DNA of 64,000 bases from Thermoleophilum album (lineage in GTDB: Bacteria; Actinomycetota; Thermoleophilia; Solirubrobacterales; Thermoleophilaceae), in assembly GCF_900108055.1 (NCBI RefSeq), contig NZ_FNWJ01000001.1:1054001-1118000 (forward strand). The letters are read 5' to 3'. The notes beneath the pieces are model-generated. The model was not told where the DNA came from and searched no databases. It saw only the letters and a program-made list of their open reading frames with translations. Made by a program: the position numbers and the translations under genes. Every line of letters begins with the position of its first letter. Position 1 is the first letter of the stretch. Of the stretch, positions 24,654 to 32,191 are shown one piece after another.

Positions 24654-25722
24654 GTTTGCTTCGGTTCGCGCCCGGATGGCAGCCCCGATGCGTGCCGCGC
24701 GGCGCCGCTCGCTAATCGCGCGCGGCGTGCCGCGAGCGGGCGCTATCGGCTCGGTTACGAGGCGCCCCTTGCGGCGCAGCCTGCCCGCGCGAATCGCTGG
24801 CATTGGCGCTGCCGTGCCGGCGCGCGCGGTGCCATCGAGCGAAATCGCCGAGCGCCTCGGGGTCGACGAGCGTTGGATCGTCACCCGCACCGGAGTGCGC
24901 AGTCGCTACCTGGCCGACGCCGACGATTCGCTGGCCGAGCTGGCGGCCGCGGCGGCCCGTGCTGCCCTAGCCGATGCGGGCCTCGAAGCAGCGGCGATCG
25001 ACTTGGTCTTGGTGGCGACGATGGCCGCCGACGATCTCACCCCCAACGCAGCACCGCTCGTTGCCGGTCTGATCGGTGCCGAGGGCGCAGGAGCCTTCGA
25101 CATCGGCGCCGCTTGCACCGGTTTTCTGTCGGCTCTGGCCAGCGCAGCGGGCATGGTCGAGTCCGGGCGCTCCCAGGGCGCACTCGTGATCGGTGCCGAC
25201 CTACTGAGCCGGTTGACCGACCCTGGTGATCGCGGTACCGCTGCGCTCTTCGCCGACGGGGCGGGTGCCGCGGTCGTGGTGCCGGGTCCGCGGCCAGGTG
25301 CAGAGATCGGATCGATCTTGCTCTCGTCGACGCCCGACGAGCAGCGCATCGTCCACGCGACGCACGACCAACGCAAGATCCGCATGCAGGGCCAAGAGAC
25401 CTTCCGCTTGGCTGTGCAGCAGATGTCGGAAGTCACGGTCGCTGCCGCCGAGCAGGCCGGCTTGCGTCTCGACGAGATCGATCTGTTCGTCTACCACCAG
25501 GCGAACGCCCGCATCCTGCGGGCTGTCGGCGAACGGCTGGGGCTGCCCAGCGAGCGGGTCGTTCAATCAATCGATCGCTACGGCAACACCTCGTCGGCGA
25601 CGATCCCGATCGCGCTGTGCGACGCGCGCGACCGCGGGCTCTTGAAGCCGGGCGCGAAGGTTCTGGTCGGCGCCTTCGGAGCCGGGTTCACTTGGGGAGC
25701 CGGAGTGATCGAGTGGGCGTGA
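24646..25722 (+). CDS. fabH: 3-oxoacyl-ACP synthase III with Arg-rich N-terminal extension
   Basis: Initiates fatty acid synthesis by condensing acyl-CoA with malonyl-ACP. 358 aa from ATG 24646 (CGGAGGTGG upstream, 8-base overlap with fabD). The catalytic triad is present: Cys in FDIGAACTGFLSAL, His in VYHQANARI, Asn in YGNTSSATIP. The first about 45 residues are Arg/Ala-rich (RARMAAPMRAARRRSL) and precede the normal start of the thiolase fold (RIAGIGAAVPARAVPS). Typical FabH is 310-335 aa, so the extension is unusual; internal ATGs at 24676 or 24688 could be used. Confidence 0.93.
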   Translation: MARFASVRARMAAPMRAARRRSLIARGVPRAGAIGSVTRRPLRRSLPARIAGIGAAVPARAVPSSEIAERLGVDERWIVTRTGVRSRYLADADDSLAELAAAAARAALADAGLEAAAIDLVLVATMAADDLTPNAAPLVAGLIGAEGAGAFDIGAACTGFLSALASAAGMVESGRSQGALVIGADLLSRLTDPGDRGTAALFADGAGAAVVVPGPRPGAEIGSILLSSTPDEQRIVHATHDQRKIRMQGQETFRLAVQQMSEVTVAAAEQAGLRLDEIDLFVYHQANARILRAVGERLGLPSERVVQSIDRYGNTSSATIPIALCDARDRGLLKPGAKVLVGAFGAGFTWGAGVIEWA

Positions 25723-26504
25723 GCGAGACCTCATCGAGAGCGCCCGCGGCAGCACGACAAGCCGCCGACGACCCACGGACGGTCGGGGTGGCGCTAGTAA
25801 CCGGCGCCTCCCGCGGCATTGGCGCGGCGACGGCGCGAGCCCTTGCGCGCGACGGCTGGCGTGTCGCCGTCAACTACCGTGCCGACGAGGCCGGCGCCCT
25901 AGCGACCTGTGAGGCGATCGGGGAGAGCGGCGGCACGGCCTTCCCGGTGCGTGCCGACGTGGCCGACCCAGAGGCATGCGAGCGGGCGCTAGCGGAGCTC
26001 GAAGAAGAGGTTGGCCCGGTGCTGGTCCTCGTCAACAACGCCGGCATCCGCCGCGACGGCCTAGCGCCGCAGCTGAGCGACGACGATTGGGCGGCGGTGC
26101 TCGACGTAAACCTCTCGGCGCCGTTTCGGCTGACGCGGCGCGTGCTCGGTCCGATGTTGCGCCGGCGCTTCGGCCGGATAGTCAACGTCGTCTCGGTCGT
26201 CGGGCCGCTGCGCGCGAACGCCGGTCAGGCGAACTACGCGGCGGCGAAGGCCGGCTTGGCGGCCGTCACCCGGACGGTTGCGGTGGAGGTCGCACGCCGA
26301 GGCATCACCGTCAACGCGGTCGCTCCAGGGCTCGTCGAAACGGAGCTGACGAAGGACGTGGGCGAGCGGCTAGTCCCGCTTGTTCCCGCCCGGCGGGCGG
26401 GGACCTGCGAGGAGATCGCAGCCGTCGTACGGTTCCTCTGCTCGCCCGAAGCGTCGTACGTGACCGGTGCAGTAATCCCGGTCGACGGCGGCCTCAGCGC
26501 TTGA
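25719..26504 (+). CDS. fabG: 3-oxoacyl-ACP reductase
   Basis: NADPH-dependent reduction of 3-ketoacyl-ACP. About 261 aa from GTG 25719, overlapping the fabH stop by 4 bases; GTG 25713 is an alternative. Classical SDR: cofactor motif VTGASRGIGAATA, NNAG in LVNNAGIRRDG, catalytic Ser in NVVSVVG, YxxxK in NYAAAKAGLAAVTR, and the C-terminal VTGAVIPVDGGLSA. The first about 20 residues are an extra Ala-rich segment. Directly followed by acpP. Confidence 0.94.
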   Translation: MSETSSRAPAAARQAADDPRTVGVALVTGASRGIGAATARALARDGWRVAVNYRADEAGALATCEAIGESGGTAFPVRADVADPEACERALAELEEEVGPVLVLVNNAGIRRDGLAPQLSDDDWAAVLDVNLSAPFRLTRRVLGPMLRRRFGRIVNVVSVVGPLRANAGQANYAAAKAGLAAVTRTVAVEVARRGITVNAVAPGLVETELTKDVGERLVPLVPARRAGTCEEIAAVVRFLCSPEASYVTGAVIPVDGGLSA

Positions 26505-26527
26505 ACACAAACCAAAAGGAGGACGTA

Positions 26528-26779
26528 ATGGCTCAGCAGGCAGTCACCAAGGAGCAGATCCAGGAGCGCGTGTTCAAGGCGCTCGTCGAGTTCGGTGCCG
26601 ATCCCGACAAGGTCACGCTGGACGCGGAGTTCGAGGCTCTCGACATCGACTCGCTCGACCTCGTCGAGCTCGCCCAGATCGTCGAGGACGAGTACGGCGT
26701 CCATCTCGAAGGCAAGGACATGGAGGGTCTGAGGACGGTCGGTGAGGCGATCGACTTGATTGCTTCGCGAGTGTCGTGA
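26528..26779 (+). CDS. acpP: Acyl carrier protein
   Basis: 83 aa acidic four-helix carrier of growing acyl chains. ATG 26528 is preceded by a near-perfect AAAGGAGG ribosome site (26516-26523), the strongest in the fab cluster, in line with high ACP demand. The phosphopantetheine attachment Ser is in LDIDSLDLVELAQ. Helix III has EDEYGVHLEGKD. Flanked by fabG and fabF as expected. Confidence 0.96.
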   Translation: MAQQAVTKEQIQERVFKALVEFGADPDKVTLDAEFEALDIDSLDLVELAQIVEDEYGVHLEGKDMEGLRTVGEAIDLIASRVS

Positions 26780-26843
26780 ACTGGCCCGGCACGGGAAGCG
26801 GTCACTGCGCCACGCGACGTCTACTAGCGACCACGGCACGGGC

Positions 26844-28097
26844 TTGAGCGAGGATCAACAGTCCCAGACCTGGCCGCAGCCGATCGCCGGTGAGCGCCGG
26901 CGGGTTGCGATCACGGGAGTCGGTGCGGTGACGCCGCTCGGGCTCGGTGCACGGACGCTGCACGAGCGGTGGCTCGCGGGTGTCAGCGGCATCGTCGATG
27001 GCGTTGGGCGGTGCAGCGAGTTCGACCCGCGTGAGCATCTTTCGGCGAAGGAGGCGCGCCGCGCCGACCGCTTCACGCAGCTCGCGATCGTCGCCGCCGA
27101 CGAGGCCCTCCGCGATGCCGGCCTCGTGGCCGGTGAGCACTACCCGGCGGACCGCGTGGGATGTCTGATCGCGACCGGTATCGGTGGCATCGCGACAATC
27201 GAGCAGCAGCATGTGGTGCTGATGGAGCGGGGCGCCGAACGCGTCTCGCCGTTGGCCGTGCCGCTGCTGATGGCGAACGCTGCCGCCGGCGTAATTTCGA
27301 TGCGGCACGGGCTGCGCGGACCTTCCTACGCCGTCGCTTCGGCTTGTGCGTCGGGTGCTCACGCACTGGTCTGCGCCCACCGCATGGTTGCCTACGGGGA
27401 CGCGGACGCGGTTGTCGTAGGTGGTAGCGAAGCTGCCTTGACGTCCCTCGCGATGGCCGCCTTTGCGGCCATGGAGGCGACCTCCCGCAGCGGCCTCTCG
27501 TGCCCCTTCGATCGCCGCCGTGACGGCTTCGTGCTGGGCGAGGGCGCCGGCGTGCTGGTGCTCGAATCGGAGCGGGCAGCGCGCGCCCGCGGGGCGCGCA
27601 TCCTTGGCTACCTGCGGGGCTGCGGAATGACCTCCGACGCGCACCATTTGACCGCGCCGGAGCCTGGCGGGCGCGGCGCGGCACGGGCCATCGAGCTCGC
27701 CCTCGAGGATGCCGGGGTGACGCCTGAGGATGTCGTCTACATCAACGCTCACGGCACTTCGACACCGCTCAACGACCGCACCGAGACGGAGGCGATCAAA
27801 GAGGTATTCGGCACGCGGGCCTGGCAAGTGCCGGTCAGCTCCTTGAAGTCGGCGGTGGGGCACTTGCTAGGCGCGGCGGGAGCGGTCGAGGCGATCGCGC
27901 TGCTTTTGGCTCTGCGCGATCGGGTGGCGCCGCCCACGCTCAATTACGAGCAGCCGGAAGAGGGGCTCGACCTCGACTATGTCCCCAACGCCGCGAAGCC
28001 GCTCGCGGTGGAGGGTGGCCGTCCCCTCATCGGCATCTCCAACTCGTTCGGCTTTGGCGGGCACAACGCCGTCCTGTGCATCGAAGCGGCCGCCTGA
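26844..28097 (+). CDS. fabF: 3-oxoacyl-ACP synthase II
   Basis: Elongating condensing enzyme of type II fatty acid synthesis. 417 aa from TTG 26844; a TTG at 26760 overlapping acpP would add 28 unlike residues. Signatures: VAITGVGAVTPLGLG, active-site Cys in VASACASGAHALV, the two catalytic histidines in INAHGTSTPLND and SAVGHLLGAAG, and ISNSFGFGGHNAVL at the end. The stop overlaps the fabI start by one base. Confidence 0.95.
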   Translation: MSEDQQSQTWPQPIAGERRRVAITGVGAVTPLGLGARTLHERWLAGVSGIVDGVGRCSEFDPREHLSAKEARRADRFTQLAIVAADEALRDAGLVAGEHYPADRVGCLIATGIGGIATIEQQHVVLMERGAERVSPLAVPLLMANAAAGVISMRHGLRGPSYAVASACASGAHALVCAHRMVAYGDADAVVVGGSEAALTSLAMAAFAAMEATSRSGLSCPFDRRRDGFVLGEGAGVLVLESERAARARGARILGYLRGCGMTSDAHHLTAPEPGGRGAARAIELALEDAGVTPEDVVYINAHGTSTPLNDRTETEAIKEVFGTRAWQVPVSSLKSAVGHLLGAAGAVEAIALLLALRDRVAPPTLNYEQPEEGLDLDYVPNAAKPLAVEGGRPLIGISNSFGFGGHNAVLCIEAAA

Positions 28098-28993
28098 TGG
28101 TCGACCACAGCGAGCGCCAGAACACCCCTGTCGCGCCCGGCCTGCTGGCCGGCAAGCGTTTGCTGATCACCGGTGTCGTGACGCGCCAGAGCATCGCTTT
28201 CGCGGTGGCCGAGAGAGCTCAGCGGGACGGTGCGACGATCGCGCTCACTAGCTTCGGTCGTGCGCGCCGCCTCACCGAGCGGGCCGCGCGGCGCTTGCCG
28301 GAGCCGCCGCCAGTGCTCGAGTTCGACGCTTCGCAGCCGTCGCACTACGAAGAGCTGCGCCGCAGCGCGGAGCGCACGCTGGGCCGTATCGATGGCGTGT
28401 TGCACGCGATCGCCTTCGCTCCGCCCGACGCGCTCGGCGGGTCATTTCTGACGACGCCGGCAGAGTCCGCCGAGCTGGCCTTCCGCATCAGCTCCTGGTC
28501 GCTGCCGGCACTCGGTGCGGCTCTGCAACCTCTGCTCGAGCGTCCCGCCAGCATCGTGGCGCTCGACTTCGACGCTTCGGTCGCCTGGCCGGTCTACGAC
28601 TGGATGGGCGTGGCCAAGGCCGCCCTCGAGTCCGGGGCCCGCTACTTGGCGCGCTACCTCGGCCCGCACGGGGTGCGTGTAAATCTGGTCTCGGCAGGTC
28701 CCGTGAGGACGGTGGCGGCCAGCGGCATCCCGGGCTTCTCGATGCTCGCCGACCTCTGGCGCTCGCAGGCGCCGCTCGGCTGGGATGTCGGAGACCCCGG
28801 CCCAGTCGCCGACACTGTCGCCTTCCTCCTGTCCGACCTCTCGCGTGGCATCAGCGGCGAGATCATCCACGTTGACGGCGGCTACCACGCGATGGGCGCG
28901 CCGCTGGTCGAGCGCGGCTCGGAGGAGTTCGAGCGCGGCGCGGGGGGCCTTGAGCGCGGCGCGGGGGGCCTTGAGCGCGGCGCGGAGGAATGA
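28097..28993 (+). CDS. fabI: Enoyl-ACP reductase (FabI/InhA type) with repeat C-terminal tail
   Basis: NADH-dependent reduction of trans-2-enoyl-ACP, the last step of each elongation cycle. 298 aa from ATG 28097. Motifs: RLLITGVVTRQSIAFAVAE (FabI-type variant cofactor site), IAFAPPDALGG and the active site YDWMGVAKAALES with Tyr and Lys in the YxxMxxxK form as in InhA. SGEIIHVDGGYHAMG closes the normal domain near residue 268. A tail of four heptapeptide units (ERGSEEF, ERGAGGL twice, ERGAEE) follows, encoded by 21-bp tandem repeats. The tail is absent from the family. Confidence 0.93.
   Translation: MVDHSERQNTPVAPGLLAGKRLLITGVVTRQSIAFAVAERAQRDGATIALTSFGRARRLTERAARRLPEPPPVLEFDASQPSHYEELRRSAERTLGRIDGVLHAIAFAPPDALGGSFLTTPAESAELAFRISSWSLPALGAALQPLLERPASIVALDFDASVAWPVYDWMGVAKAALESGARYLARYLGPHGVRVNLVSAGPVRTVAASGIPGFSMLADLWRSQAPLGWDVGDPGPVADTVAFLLSDLSRGISGEIIHVDGGYHAMGAPLVERGSEEFERGAGGLERGAGGLERGAEE
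28910..28988 (+). repeat. 21-bp tandem repeats encoding heptapeptides at the fabI 3' end
   Basis: Units start at 28910, 28931, 28952 and 28973. The second and third are identical (GAGCGCGGCGCGGGGGGCCTT), the first is diverged and the last is partial. All stay in frame and encode ERGxxxx heptapeptides up to the fabI stop codon. Confidence 0.85.
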
Positions 28994-29776
28994 GTGACGG
29001 TGCTGCTGGCGGTCGACGTCGGCAACACCCAGACACACCTCGGGCTCTACGAGGGCGAGCGACTGCTCGACCACTGGCGGTTCGCGACCGTGCGCGAAGC
29101 CACTGCCGACGAGCTCGCGACGGTGGTGGTCGACATGATCGGACTGCGCGGGATCGAGCTCGGTGCGGTCGACGCCGCGATCGTCTCGTCGGTGGTGCCC
29201 ACACTCGCCGCCGAGTACGAGCAACTGATCCGTCGCTACCTGGGGGGTGCCGGAGCGCTCGTCGGCCCGCACCTGCGCACCGGTATGCCGATTCGGATCG
29301 ACAACCCGCACGAGCTCGGCGCCGATCGGCTCGCCAACGCTGTCGCTGCCTACGAACGCTGCGGCGGCGCGTGCATCGCCGTCGACTTCGGTACCGCTAT
29401 CAACTACGACGTCGTATCCGCAACCGGCGAGTACCTCGGGGGGGTGATCGCGCCGGGCATCGAGGTCTCGCTCGAGGCCCTCAGCCAGCGCGCCGCGCGA
29501 CTTCCGAAGGTCGACCTCGCGGTCCCGAAGCGAGCCATCGGCAAGAGCACGCGCGAGGCCATCCAGGTCGGCGTGGTTTTTGGCTACGCCGGCTCGGTGG
29601 ACGCGATCGTCGCGCGCTTGCGGGAGGAGCTCGGGGAGGAAGCGACGGCGATCGCCACTGGCGGCTTCGCACACTTGATCGCGCCGAATTGCGAGCAGCT
29701 CGACGAGGTGGACGAACTGCTCACGCTTGACGGCCTGCGCCTGATCTGGGAGCGCAACCGCGACGGGGCACCGTAA
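28994..29776 (+). CDS. coaX: Type III pantothenate kinase
   Basis: First step of coenzyme A synthesis: pantothenate + ATP to 4'-phosphopantothenate. 260 aa, GTG start immediately after the fabI stop with GGAGGAA upstream. Acetate/sugar-kinase fold motifs: LLAVDVGNTQTHLGLY (phosphate loop), HELGADRLANAVAAY, CIAVDFGTAINYDVV and ATGGFAHLI. CoaX in Bacillus sits after ftsH; here it follows the fatty-acid genes, and the CoA-derived pantetheine arm links it functionally to ACP. Confidence 0.94.
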   Translation: MTVLLAVDVGNTQTHLGLYEGERLLDHWRFATVREATADELATVVVDMIGLRGIELGAVDAAIVSSVVPTLAAEYEQLIRRYLGGAGALVGPHLRTGMPIRIDNPHELGADRLANAVAAYERCGGACIAVDFGTAINYDVVSATGEYLGGVIAPGIEVSLEALSQRAARLPKVDLAVPKRAIGKSTREAIQVGVVFGYAGSVDAIVARLREELGEEATAIATGGFAHLIAPNCEQLDEVDELLTLDGLRLIWERNRDGAP

Positions 29777-29785
29777 CGCGCCGCC

Positions 29786-29791
29786 TATCCT
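29786..29791 (+). promoter_or_regulatory. -10 box TATCCT of a leaderless transcript
   Basis: TATCCT ends 7 nt before GTG 29799 of the yidC-like gene. Confidence 0.6.
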
Positions 29792-29798
29792 CCGGCGC

Positions 29799-30563
29799 GT
29801 GGGGACGCTGCTATCTCCGTTGATCGCTGCCGAGGCCGCGGTGCTGCGCGCGTTTCACAGCCTCGGTCTGGGTTGGGGACTGGCGATCGTGGCGCTCACG
29901 ATCGTCGTGCGCAGCGCTTTGCTGCCGATCGTCGCACGGCAGGTTCGCGCGCAACGGGAGCTGCGCCGCCACCTGCCGGAGCTGACGGCGCTGCGCCGTC
30001 GTCACGCCGACGACCGTGAGCGCTTGCAGCGCGAGCTGCTCGAGTACTACCGCCGCCACCGCATCAATCCGCTGGCGTCGCTAGCTCCGACGCTGCTGCA
30101 GATTCCCGTTTTCATTTCCCTCTACTTCCTGATGCGCGAAGAAGTTCGCGAGGGCCTGTTTCGCCATGCCGGGTTCCTGTTCGTCCCGGATCTCGGGTCA
30201 CAGCCTCACGGCACCGTGTTGATCGCGCTGATCGCCGCCTACGCGACCGCTCAGCTTGCCGCCAGCGCGCTCGCCGCTAGCTCGCTGGAGGGTGGGCAGC
30301 GCGGTCTCGTGATGGCGATGCCGCTGCTCTTCGCCGGCGTCGTTGCTCGCGTGCCAGCCGGTCTCGCTGTCTACTGGATCACGTCGGCGCTCTGGTCGTT
30401 CGGACAGCAGCTCACGATCCGCCGGTTGCTCGGACCAGCACCGGCGATGGCCGTCCCGGCCGCCGACGAGCAGGGCGGCCAAAGCGCGGTGGCGAGTGCT
30501 CGAGGCGTCCGCACAGCGCCTCCCCCGCGCACGAAACGCAAGCGCAAGCGCGCACGCCGGTGA
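29799..30563 (+). CDS. YidC/Oxa1-family membrane insertase, short second paralogue
   Basis: 254 aa from GTG 29799. Typical Oxa1-fold pattern: a first membrane segment (GLAIVALTIVVRSALLPI, about residues 25-45), then a charged cytoplasmic hairpin (RQVRAQRELRRHLPEL...LLEYYRRHRINPL). Next come LAPTLLQIPVFISLYFLM and further segments, and a Lys/Arg-rich tail (TKRKRKRARR) for ribosome contact. There is no signal or lipoprotein peptide and the large periplasmic domain is lacking. The usual yidC copy sits near rpmH-rnpA, so this is likely a second copy. Its stop overlaps the dus start by 4 bases. Confidence 0.85.
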   Translation: MGTLLSPLIAAEAAVLRAFHSLGLGWGLAIVALTIVVRSALLPIVARQVRAQRELRRHLPELTALRRRHADDRERLQRELLEYYRRHRINPLASLAPTLLQIPVFISLYFLMREEVREGLFRHAGFLFVPDLGSQPHGTVLIALIAAYATAQLAASALAASSLEGGQRGLVMAMPLLFAGVVARVPAGLAVYWITSALWSFGQQLTIRRLLGPAPAMAVPAADEQGGQSAVASARGVRTAPPPRTKRKRKRARR

Positions 30564-31579
30564 CCCCCTGCGAGGCCCGCCCACCCCTCACGAGCCCCTG
30601 GCGACTGGGCTCGCTCGAGCTCGACAACCGGCTCGTGCTCGCCCCGCTTGCCGGGATCGGCAAGTGGTTCGTGAGGCTCCAGGCAAAGCGCTACGGAGCC
30701 GGCCTGGTGGTCTCCGAGATGGTCTCGAGCCACGGCCTCGTGCGCGGCAACGAGCGCACGCTACGCGAATTCCTCCGCATCCACCCGGACGAGCATCCGG
30801 TCTCGATCCAACTGTTCGGCGACGATCCCGCGGTGATGCGCGAAGCGGCCGCGATCGTGCAGACGGCCGGCGCCGACGCGATCGACATCAACATGGGCTG
30901 CCCGGTGCGCAAGGTCTGCCGAGCAGGAGCCGGCGCGGCCTTGCTCGAGGACCCTGACCGCGCGGTAGCGCTAGCCCGCGCCGCGGTCGAGGGGTCAGGC
31001 TTGCCCGTCACCTGCAAGCTGCGATCGGGTCTTGTTCCGGGCGATCGCTCCGGCGTTGCGCTGGCTCATCGCCTGGCCGCCGAGGCGGGCGTCGCCGGCA
31101 TCGGCTTCCATCCGCGCCATGCCTCGCAGCAACACAAGGGCCGACCGGACTACGCGCTTGCGGCCCGGCTTTGCGAGGAGCTGTCGGTGCCGGTGGTGCT
31201 GTCGGGAGGCTTGCACGACGACGAGCGGGTGCTGGCCGCGTGGCAGGAGGTCGGCGCCGAGGCGGTGATGCTGGCGCGCGGCGCGCTCGGCAATCCCTGG
31301 CTCTTCGCTCGGCTGCTTGGGCGCTACGAAGGTGAACCCTCGCCGGCGGAGGTCTTCGACGAGCTGGAGCGCGTGATCGCCGGCGCTGTCGAGCTGATGG
31401 GGGTCGAACGTGCCGACCACTACCTGCGCAAGTTCTACCCCTGGTACGCGGAGCGCTTGCGCCCTTACTTCCCCAAGTCGCTGCGTACCCGCCTGTGTGA
31501 GGCCGCGACGGTTGCCGACGCGCGCGCCGTGATCGAGGAGCTGCGGCAACGTGCGGCCGCCCTGCGCGCCGCCGCCTGA
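30560..31579 (+). CDS. dus: tRNA-dihydrouridine synthase
   Basis: FMN- and NADPH-dependent reduction of uridine in the tRNA D-loop. 339 aa from GTG 30560. TIM-barrel with LAPLAGIGKWFVRLQAKRYGAGLVVSEMV, the catalytic Cys in MGCPVRKVCRAGAGAALL, FMN contacts in CKLRSG and SGGLHDDERV, GALGNPWLF, and the C-terminal helical RNA-binding domain (DHYLRKFYPWYAERL). DusB-type genes precede greA-lysS in many Gram-positive genomes, as here. Confidence 0.93.
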   Translation: MTPCEARPPLTSPWRLGSLELDNRLVLAPLAGIGKWFVRLQAKRYGAGLVVSEMVSSHGLVRGNERTLREFLRIHPDEHPVSIQLFGDDPAVMREAAAIVQTAGADAIDINMGCPVRKVCRAGAGAALLEDPDRAVALARAAVEGSGLPVTCKLRSGLVPGDRSGVALAHRLAAEAGVAGIGFHPRHASQQHKGRPDYALAARLCEELSVPVVLSGGLHDDERVLAAWQEVGAEAVMLARGALGNPWLFARLLGRYEGEPSPAEVFDELERVIAGAVELMGVERADHYLRKFYPWYAERLRPYFPKSLRTRLCEAATVADARAVIEELRQRAAALRAAA

Positions 31580-31586
31580 GAGCCCG

Positions 31587-31615
31587 TTCGGAGGCCGAAA
31601 AGCCGCTGCTACACT
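31587..31615 (+). promoter_or_regulatory. Promoter of greA
   Basis: TTCGGA (31587-31592) and TACACT (31610-31615) with a 17-bp spacer. The -35 region is embedded in the dyad TTCGG-AGG-CCGAA. A start near 31622 gives about a 58-nt leader before ATG 31680, which has GGAGGG as ribosome site. Confidence 0.6.
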
Positions 31616-31679
31616 GCTCCGTCCCCTCGGCCGGGCGGCGGGATTTGCGCGCAGCCGACGGGGAAACGGAGGGACCGCG

Positions 31680-32156
31680 ATGCCGAGAGAACTTGTTCTT
31701 ACACGCAAAGGACTCGAGGAGCTCAAAGCCAAGATCGAGCACCTCCAGACGCAGCGGCGCCGCGAGGTCGCCCAGCGCATCAAGGAGGCGCGCGAGTTCG
31801 GCGACATCTCCGAGAATTCGGAGTACGACGACGCGAAGAACGAGCAGGCGATGCTCGAAAAGCAGATCGCCGAGCTCGAGGAGAAGCTTCGCAACGCGCG
31901 TGTTATCGACGAGGACGAGGTCTCGACCGACGTCGTCGGCGTCGGCTGCACGGTCCACGTAAAGGACCAAAAGACCGGCAAGTCGCAAAAGCTGCGCATC
32001 GTCGGCTCGGCCGAGGCCGATCCGTCACAGAACAAGATCTCCAACGAGTCGCCGGTCGGCAAGGCCCTGATCGGGCACAAGCGGGGCGATGTCGTGCGCG
32101 TACAGGTACCGCGCGGGCCGGCGCGCGAGCTCAAGATCACGAAGATCGAGGCCTAG
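31680..32156 (+). CDS. greA: Transcription elongation factor GreA
   Basis: Binds the RNA polymerase secondary channel and rescues backtracked complexes by stimulating RNA cleavage. 158 aa, standard length. The N-terminal coiled coil has the acidic tip residues in EAREFGDISENSEYDDAKNEQ. The C-terminal globular domain has KLRIVGSAEADPSQNKISNESPVGKALIGHKRGDVV. ATG 31680 follows GGAGGGACCGCG. Located between dus and lysS. Confidence 0.96.
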   Translation: MPRELVLTRKGLEELKAKIEHLQTQRRREVAQRIKEAREFGDISENSEYDDAKNEQAMLEKQIAELEEKLRNARVIDEDEVSTDVVGVGCTVHVKDQKTGKSQKLRIVGSAEADPSQNKISNESPVGKALIGHKRGDVVRVQVPRGPARELKITKIEA

Positions 32157-32179
32157 GGGCTTCGGCGGCCTAATCACCG

Positions 32180-32185
32180 TAACCT
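32180..32185 (+). promoter_or_regulatory. -10 box TAACCT of a leaderless transcript
   Basis: TAACCT ends 6 nt before GTG 32192 of lysS. Confidence 0.55.
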
Positions 32186-32191
32186 GCGGGC

